A DNA stretch of 64,000 nt from Girardinichthys multiradiatus. Lineage: Eukaryota > Chordata > Actinopteri > Cyprinodontiformes > Goodeidae. The position numbers and the translations under genes are program-made. Below the pieces are notes generated by a model, which was not told the DNA's origin, made no database searches, and saw nothing but the letters and a program-made list of their open reading frames with translations. Of the stretch, positions 60,971 to 64,000 are shown one piece after another (within the stretch, counting starts at the first letter, position 1; every line of letters starts with the position of its first letter). The stretch is taken from positions 16,881,784 to 16,945,783 of the forward strand of contig NC_061794.1 in NCBI RefSeq assembly GCF_021462225.1, given 5' to 3'.

Positions 60971-62047
60971 TGTGATACTGATTTTATGTGAGAACCACAG
61001 AGAAACAAAGGTACATTTATTTGGGCAGTTATCTAATTTGGAAGAATATGTCTGAATTTGATTCTATTTTTGGAAAATGTGTTCAGACTGTGACACAAAT
61101 CAAATGAGGTGTTTTGACTGTGATGCTGAATTTCTCTGTGATCAAACTGTTTAGTAAGTTGTCAGAAATCCAAAGTCTCCCAATGATGAACCAGATTTTA
61201 CTGAATTAATCTTGCATGTATATATTTTTACATTTGTTTTTTTTTTTTCATTTTGCCAGAGAATTTGCTGAAAAATCTGCAGTCTTGTTACCTCATTGTA
61301 TGTGTACATAATTATTTCCCAGCAATTTCTATTTATGATTTACCTTAGCTGCAGGGTAATTTTGTCTTTGCATGTTCTCTATCATTTCAGTCTTGATGTT
61401 TGTTTAGTTTCTCTTCCTAATAAAGCTTCTTTTAAACATCGCTGGCTGGCTAATATTAGCTTGCGGCTTGTAATATATTTTAATGCGGTTCCAGTTCGTT
61501 GACTGTGAATGAAGCTCAGAAAAACTTCCCTCTCCCGCTTCATAATGGTAGGGCTTTGCTTTGAGCAAGCACACTAATCAGCTTTGCTTTCCTCTTTGGC
61601 AACCCTTTCTCCAGACATACAGAGGAGCTGCAGCCAATAGAGTCATAGTTTCACTGCTCTTTACTCTGTGTCGTTGTAAAACATGACGAACACACAGACT
61701 TTTGGTTAAAACCCAGATTTGTTTAGGCTGTGATTTCAAAAAATAAACAAATTACAGGCGTGTGGCAGGACGGCCAACAGTATGGCCTGGATGCTAGGTT
61801 TAATCAGCCATTAGGTTTCAGCTTTAATGCTGTCAGTTGGTTGGACATTCACTGCTCCTGGTGCCCACATCTGACGCAGGTTTTAGTGATTGAGACGCTA
61901 AACGTCACAGAGTGACTTGGACATCTTGATCACAAAAATAAGAAAGAAGACTAAGAAATATGTTTTATTTGCAACCGATTTCATTATTGCATGATTTGTA
62001 GCAGTTTAAAGTTTTCTTTAGACCACACCCCTCCATCTCTGTGGTAA
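60971..62047 (+). other. prkar2a intron between two Tc1 copies; nothing recognised
   Basis: No exon or classified repeat recognised. Confidence 0.45.
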
Positions 62048-62049
62048 TA

Positions 62050-63659
62050 CAGGTACTTCTCAAAATATTAGCATATTGTGATAAAGTTCATTATTTTCCA
62101 TAATGTCATGATTAAAATTTAACATTCATATATTTTAGATTCATTGCACACTAACTGAAATATTTCAGGTCTTTTATTGTCTTAATACGGATGATTTTGG
62201 CATACAGCTCATGAAAACCCAAAATTCCTATCTCACAAAATTAGCATATCATTAAAAGGGTCTCTAAACGAGCTATGAACGTAATCATCTGAATCAACGA
62301 GTTAAATCTAAACACCTGCAAAAGATTCCTGAGGCCTTTAAAACTCCCAGCCTGGTTCATCACTCAAAACCCCAATCATGGGTAAGACTGCCGACCTGAC
62401 TGCTGTCCAGAAGGCCACTATTGACACCCTCAAGCAAGAGGGTAAGACACAGAAAGACATTTCTGAACGAATAGGCTGTTCCCAGAGTGCTGTATCAAGG
62501 CACCTCAGTGGGAAGTCTGTGGGAAGGAAAACGTGTGTCAGAAAACGCTGCACAACGAGAAGAGGTGACCGGACCCTGAGGAAGATTGTGGAGAAGGGCC
62601 GATTCCAGACCTTGGGGGACCTGCGGAAGCAGTGGACTGAGTCTGGAGTAGAAACATCCAGAGCCACCGTGCACAGGCGTGTGCAGGAAATGGGCTACAG
62701 GTGCCGCATTCCCCAGGTCAAGCCACTTTTGAACCAGAAACAGCGGCAGAAGCGCCTGACCTGGGCTACAGAGAAGCAGCACTGGACTGTTGCTCAGTGG
62801 TCCAAAGTACTTTTTTCGGATGAAAGCAAATTCTGCATGTCATTCGGAAATCAAGGTGCCAGAGTCTGGAGGAAGACTGGGGAGAAGGAAATGCCAAAAT
62901 GCCAGAAGTCCAGTGTCAAGTACCCACAGTCAGTGATGGTCTGGGGTGCCGTGTCAGCTGCTGGTGTTGGTCCACTGTGTTTTATCAAGGGCAGGGTCAA
63001 TGCAGCTAGCTATCAGGAGATTTTGGAGCACTTCATGCTTCCATCTGCTGAAAAGCTTTATGGAGATGAAGATTTCGTTTTTCAGCACGACCTGGCACCT
63101 GCTCACAGTGCCAAAACCACTGGTAAATGGTTTACTGACCATGGTATCACTGTGCTCAATTGGCCTGCCAACTCTCCTGACCTGAACCCCATAGAGAATC
63201 TGTGGGATATTGTGAAGAGAACGTTGAGAGACTCAAGACCCAACACTCTGGATGAGCTAAAGGCCGCTATCGAAGCATCCTGGGCCTCCATAAGACCTCA
63301 GCAGTGCCACAGGCTGATTGCCTCCATGCCACGCCGCATTGAAGCAGTCATTTCTGCAAAAGGATTCCCGACCAAGTATTGAGTGCATAACTGTACATGA
63401 TTATTTGAAGGTTGACGTTTTTTGTATTAAAAACACTTTTCTTTTATTGGTCGGATGAAATATGCTAATTTTGTGAGATAGGAATTTTGGGTTTTCATGA
63501 GCTGTATGCCAAAATCATCCGTATTAAGACAATAAAAGACCTGACATATTTCAGTTAGTGTGAAATGAATCTAAAATATATGAATGTTAAATTTTTATCA
63601 TGACATTATGGAAAATAATAAACTTTATCACAATATGCTAATTTTTTGAGAAGGACCTG
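62050..63659 (+). mobile_element. Full-length Tc1/mariner element, copy B
   Basis: 1610 bases, same orientation as copy A, between TA duplications (62048-62049, 63660-63661). Starts CAGGTACTTCTCAAAA and ends TTTTTTGAGAAGGACCTG; the sixth base of the left end differs from the right end's complement. Long terminal repeats as in copy A. Flanking DNA is unrelated to that of copy A, so the two arose by separate insertion, not by a larger duplication. Confidence 0.95.
62378..63382 (+). CDS. Tc1/mariner transposase, copy B, intact DD34E
   Basis: A 334-residue open frame with the complete triad: Asp148 (LFSDESKF), Asp238 (FQHDLAPAH) and Glu273 (NPIENLW). Domain layout is as in copy A, with helix-turn-helix regions in the first third and a conserved GVGPLCFIKGRVNA block in the catalytic half. 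Differences from copy A include Leu7 for Pro, a KTCVRKRC segment where A has KKCGRKCC, and His for Gln just before Asp238. No stop or frameshift. By sequence this is the more likely functional member of the pair; activity itself is not shown. Confidence 0.95.
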   Translation: MGKTADLTAVQKATIDTLKQEGKTQKDISERIGCSQSAVSRHLSGKSVGRKTCVRKRCTTRRGDRTLRKIVEKGRFQTLGDLRKQWTESGVETSRATVHRRVQEMGYRCRIPQVKPLLNQKQRQKRLTWATEKQHWTVAQWSKVLFSDESKFCMSFGNQGARVWRKTGEKEMPKCQKSSVKYPQSVMVWGAVSAAGVGPLCFIKGRVNAASYQEILEHFMLPSAEKLYGDEDFVFQHDLAPAHSAKTTGKWFTDHGITVLNWPANSPDLNPIENLWDIVKRTLRDSRPNTLDELKAAIEASWASIRPQQCHRLIASMPRRIEAVISAKGFPTKY

Positions 63660-63661
63660 TA

Positions 63662-64000
63662 TATATGCAGACAGTTTTTTTTTTTTTTTTTTTTCACATC
63701 TGCAGGCGCATGTTTGGCTGGACTCATAACGCCTTATTAAACAAAGGGAATTTAAGAATAACTGAAATTGGCTCACAACAGAGTGTTTATAAATATCTTG
63801 TTACCTAAAGTCGTCTTACTTAAGAAAACCGGAGTGCATGCACCATGTTTCCATCTTCCTAATATGTTAAAACCTTTTCTTTGAGCTCGTCTGTGCAGTA
63901 TCAGTTCAGCAGTGCATGCACATCAGAACAAACCGAATGAATGGCCACCTTTGTGACTGAAAGGACTGTGGCTGTTTATAATAAGATGGATGGAGGACAG
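63662..64000 (+). other. prkar2a intron; poly-T run, nothing else
   Basis: A 20-base poly-T run lies at 63675-63694, just after copy B. No exon recognised before the window ends. Confidence 0.5.

Noticed and set aside
1..64000. CRISPR arrays, operons, prophage or other prokaryotic systems
   Set aside because: Intron-exon structure, SINEs, LINEs and vertebrate genes show nuclear animal DNA. No spaced direct-repeat array or gene cluster of that kind was seen.

Overview
This is vertebrate nuclear DNA, almost certainly from a teleost fish. It holds exons split by long introns with canonical GT/AG junctions, and a dense layer of fish-type repeats: several Tc1/mariner lineages, tRNA-derived SINEs, LINE reverse-transcriptase remnants and hAT-like MITEs. 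Nothing in it looks bacterial or viral, and the six-frame coding potential outside the genes below is almost all transposon-derived. The species is not resolved.

Two host genes lie on the + strand. The first is monoglyceride lipase (mgll). Its six 3'-most coding exons (14142-14248, 17201-17337, 27558-27668, 28051-28140, 31815-32030, 34517-34648) join in frame into the last 263 residues, with the full Ser-Asp-His triad. The exon or exons coding for about 42 N-terminal residues were not found and are probably upstream. The second is a type II regulatory subunit of cAMP-dependent protein kinase, most likely prkar2a. It has a CpG-rich promoter/5'UTR region (about 48290-48947), a long first intron and the first coding exon (54184-54433). 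The remaining exons must lie beyond 64000. The two proteins have unrelated roles (endocannabinoid/monoacylglycerol hydrolysis, and PKA anchoring and inhibition); nothing links them but adjacency.

Layout: 1-14141 has no recognised host exon and carries decayed LINE, Tc1 and MITE pieces. 14142-34648 is mgll, with an intact Tc1 element in its second visible intron plus SINE and LINE insertions. 34649-48289 is intergenic with further remnants. 48290-64000 is the 5' part of prkar2a, whose introns hold two non-autonomous DNA elements, a reverse-strand LINE and two near-identical full-length Tc1/mariner copies, one of them inserted inside the LINE.

Mobile elements are the most informative part: three uninterrupted transposase genes (338, 334 and 334 residues) and several insertions with visible target-site duplications. 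One member of the near-identical pair has Asp instead of Glu at the third catalytic position. I found no convincing sign of a previously undescribed biological system.
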